This document shows, piece by piece, positions 21,546-23,414 of a DNA stretch of 23,414 nt; within the stretch, counting starts at the first letter, position 1; the number at the start of each line of letters is the position of its first letter. The notes under the pieces were generated by a model. The model worked only from the letters and a program-made list of their open reading frames with translations. It was not told the origin of the DNA and made no database searches. The position numbers were made by a program, and so were the translations under genes. The DNA is from Ginkgo biloba. Lineage: Eukaryota; Streptophyta; Ginkgoopsida; Ginkgoales; Ginkgoaceae. The stretch lies in assembly GCA_024626585.1 (NCBI GenBank), contig JANKJI010000008.1, forward strand, positions 127,536,872 to 127,560,285, given 5' to 3'.

Positions 21546-22720
21546 CTTAAACTATTTTTAACATGATATATTTTTAGAGGCCACACATTTGTACCATATT
21601 ATATATAATCATAGGAATTTCCCTTTTACTAAGAAAGGGCCATCTACTTTGGTTTTTCACACTAACTACAAAACTATACTACAATAGGAAAGCCACAAAC
21701 ACTTTGAATTTTGGCTAAGTATTGATAATCACAACCTTATCCTACTATCACAACAATGGTCCATATTGTATGAAGTGGAATAACTTCACAATGGTAGGAC
21801 CTTATGACAATCGTCATATGATCTCACACCTATGAAAATGAGGGGTGCAAGTCATACATTTTACCAATCCAAGGGAAATGGCATTTTTTTATGATGCATA
21901 ACAATGTGTAATGCTAGAAAATCGCAGACATTTTTCCAAGGTCTATGAAAGGTATCACATAGGAATATAGTTTTCTTTTCTAGATATAATGCCATGCCAA
22001 CCTATAAGGGTTGGATAACTAAATCACAGTCACACAAATCCTTGTATTGTTATCACAAAAAAGTTTCCTTTTGCAAGGAAATATGATAAGTATGAAAGTA
22101 AATTCATTATTTTATGAGATAATAAATATGCACATTTAGCATTAAAATGATAAGGATTTCAAATTAATGATTAGAGGCATGATTAACAAGTCTAATTAAT
22201 GTTGCCATGATTGTGAACACCTTCCTTAATGGGAAATACAATACATGGTAGAAATTTATGCATGCAATGTGTATGATCCATACCATAGAAATATTTTCTA
22301 AATATTGCATATCAATTTTTGATACAACAAACAAAATGATGATGTAATTAGAATATCATGTGTCATTAATACAACCATATTAGAAAATAAAAAGAACAAC
22401 ATCCATATAAATTCTCTAGGTATAAAAAACTTCATATTATTCTGGTGTGAGAAAATCCTTGTTTGTCCCTTCATATGATAACAATGCTTAATATGTGAGT
22501 GATTCCAAGCAAGAAAACCCTTTTACCATGGATATTTTTACCAAGCCCAATAATGCAATTCCTTCAAAGTTTAATAAGCAGCATTGGATCATTTATAAAA
22601 TTTCCTATGGGTATCATTTCACCCTAATAGAAGCATCATTGCAGATAATTATAGAAAATACTCAATATTTCAAGATTCTCTTAGTCCCTAGGATAGTGCA
22701 CCACACTAGGACAGAATATA
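21546..22720. other. AT-rich DNA after the retroelement, no gene supported
   Basis: This should include the 3' LTR of the plus-strand element. No matching 5' copy was recognised, which is expected if the two LTRs have diverged as much as the coding part. The short frame at 22495-22728 has no known motif. Confidence 0.5.
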
Positions 22721-22721
22721 G

Positions 22722-22874
22722 GGACTAAATAATTAGTACTTGAATCCCAGTACTAAGAAAATAGTATAGGAAGGTAAAAGTGTTAAAACCATGATAATCC
22801 CATAGTGATTTTACTAAATAATTAGAACTAAAAAAATTGTGATAGAAAACTAGGACTAAAGAATCAGGACTTGA
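22722..22874 (+). repeat. Small cluster of degenerate ~20-base repeats
   Basis: GGACTAAATAATTAGTACTTGA at 22722-22743 recurs with a few changes at 22853-22874 (GGACTAAAGAATCAGGACTT and two more bases), and a shorter version occurs at 22812-22830 (TACTAAATAATTAGAACTA). Spacing is irregular, so this is a dispersed cluster and not a regular array. It does not resemble a CRISPR. Confidence 0.4.
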
Positions 22875-22978
22875 AATTAGGCACTCAAAAACTATTAAAA
22901 GAATGTAAACATGAGAATGAACATAAATCTAAAATGTAAAAATGAAAGGAGAACTTGGTTAAGGAAATTATTCATGTT

Positions 22979-23320
22979 ATGGAGCTCGATGGCCTCTATA
23001 TTGATTGTAGGATCATCATATTTAACATAGACTTAGTAGAAATACTATTCAAGATCCTTAATACTAGTGACCTAATCAAGTTGGATAAAGAATAGAGATG
23101 GTTTAAAAGAAACAAATAGGATATAACCCTTTATTTTCCAAATTAGGCCTTGACTATAGTTAATAAAATTTCTCTAGTTAAGGTAGACTTCATAATGATC
23201 AATGATGGAGCATAGAAGACACTTGCTTTAGCCATCATAAGGATTATAGAATCCTTTGATGTCTTTAATATCCTCATCAAATGATTGAAAATCATATATG
23301 ATATTATTCAAAAGGATAAA
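22979..23320 (+). pseudogene. Unrecognised decayed reading frame
   Basis: A single frame starting at an ATG reads MELDGLYIDCRIIIFNIDLV, then EILFKILNTSDLIKLDKE, stop, RWFKRNK, stop, DITLYFPN, stop, ALTIVNKISLVKVDFIMIND, GA, stop, KTLALAIIRIIESFDVFNIL. Mixed residue composition and few stops in about 108 codons suggest former coding sequence. I do not recognise the family. Given its neighbours, a retroelement origin is most likely. Chance cannot be excluded. Confidence 0.3.
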
Positions 23321-23414
23321 ATGTATAATTTTATCACTTATTTTTCTTAAAAATTCATGACTAATGGCATGTTGATATAAGTTATTTACTTTAAATTATT
23401 CCTCCATCCCTTAA

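Noticed and set aside
22722-22874. Possible CRISPR-like array.
   Set aside because: Only three imperfect copies with irregular spacing in eukaryotic repeat-rich DNA.

Overview
The window looks like nuclear DNA of a land plant, most likely a seed plant. It is AT-rich and holds one spliced gene of a plant-specific transcription factor class, set among very decayed Ty3/gypsy LTR retrotransposons. The old, slowly removed retroelements, with stop codons and C-to-T style changes throughout, would fit a large slow-turnover genome such as a gymnosperm. That placement is inference. Nothing in the sequence identifies the species.

Layout: 1-53 is a CT/AT microsatellite. 54-4181 has no supportable gene. 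4699-8177 (minus strand) is an intact eight-exon coding region for a 750-residue double-AP2 protein of the AINTEGUMENTA lineage. It includes the 9-base microexon typical of that family. A non-coding first exon and a roughly 0.9 kb 5' UTR intron are likely at 8178-9240, with TATA-like sequence just beyond. 9289-9640 still has many CpGs and is probably upstream promoter DNA. 9641-12760 has nothing recognisable.

12763-14535 (minus strand) is an internally deleted Ty3/gypsy element: gag, protease and the protease-RT linker remain, but RT, RNase H and integrase are gone. 17030-21545 (plus strand) is a second, longer Ty3/gypsy relic with, in order, a possible zinc knuckle, protease, a gag-like piece in an unexpected place, reverse transcriptase, RNase H and integrase. 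21546-23414 is AT-rich, with a small degenerate repeat cluster and an unrecognised decayed reading frame near the end.

The only gene that appears functional is the AP2 factor. It is unusual: several residues that are nearly invariant in ANT-type AP2 domains are replaced in both repeats, although the splice structure and the 751-codon frame are intact. No CRISPR, prokaryotic operon, tRNA or rRNA gene was seen, and I found no convincing new multi-gene system.
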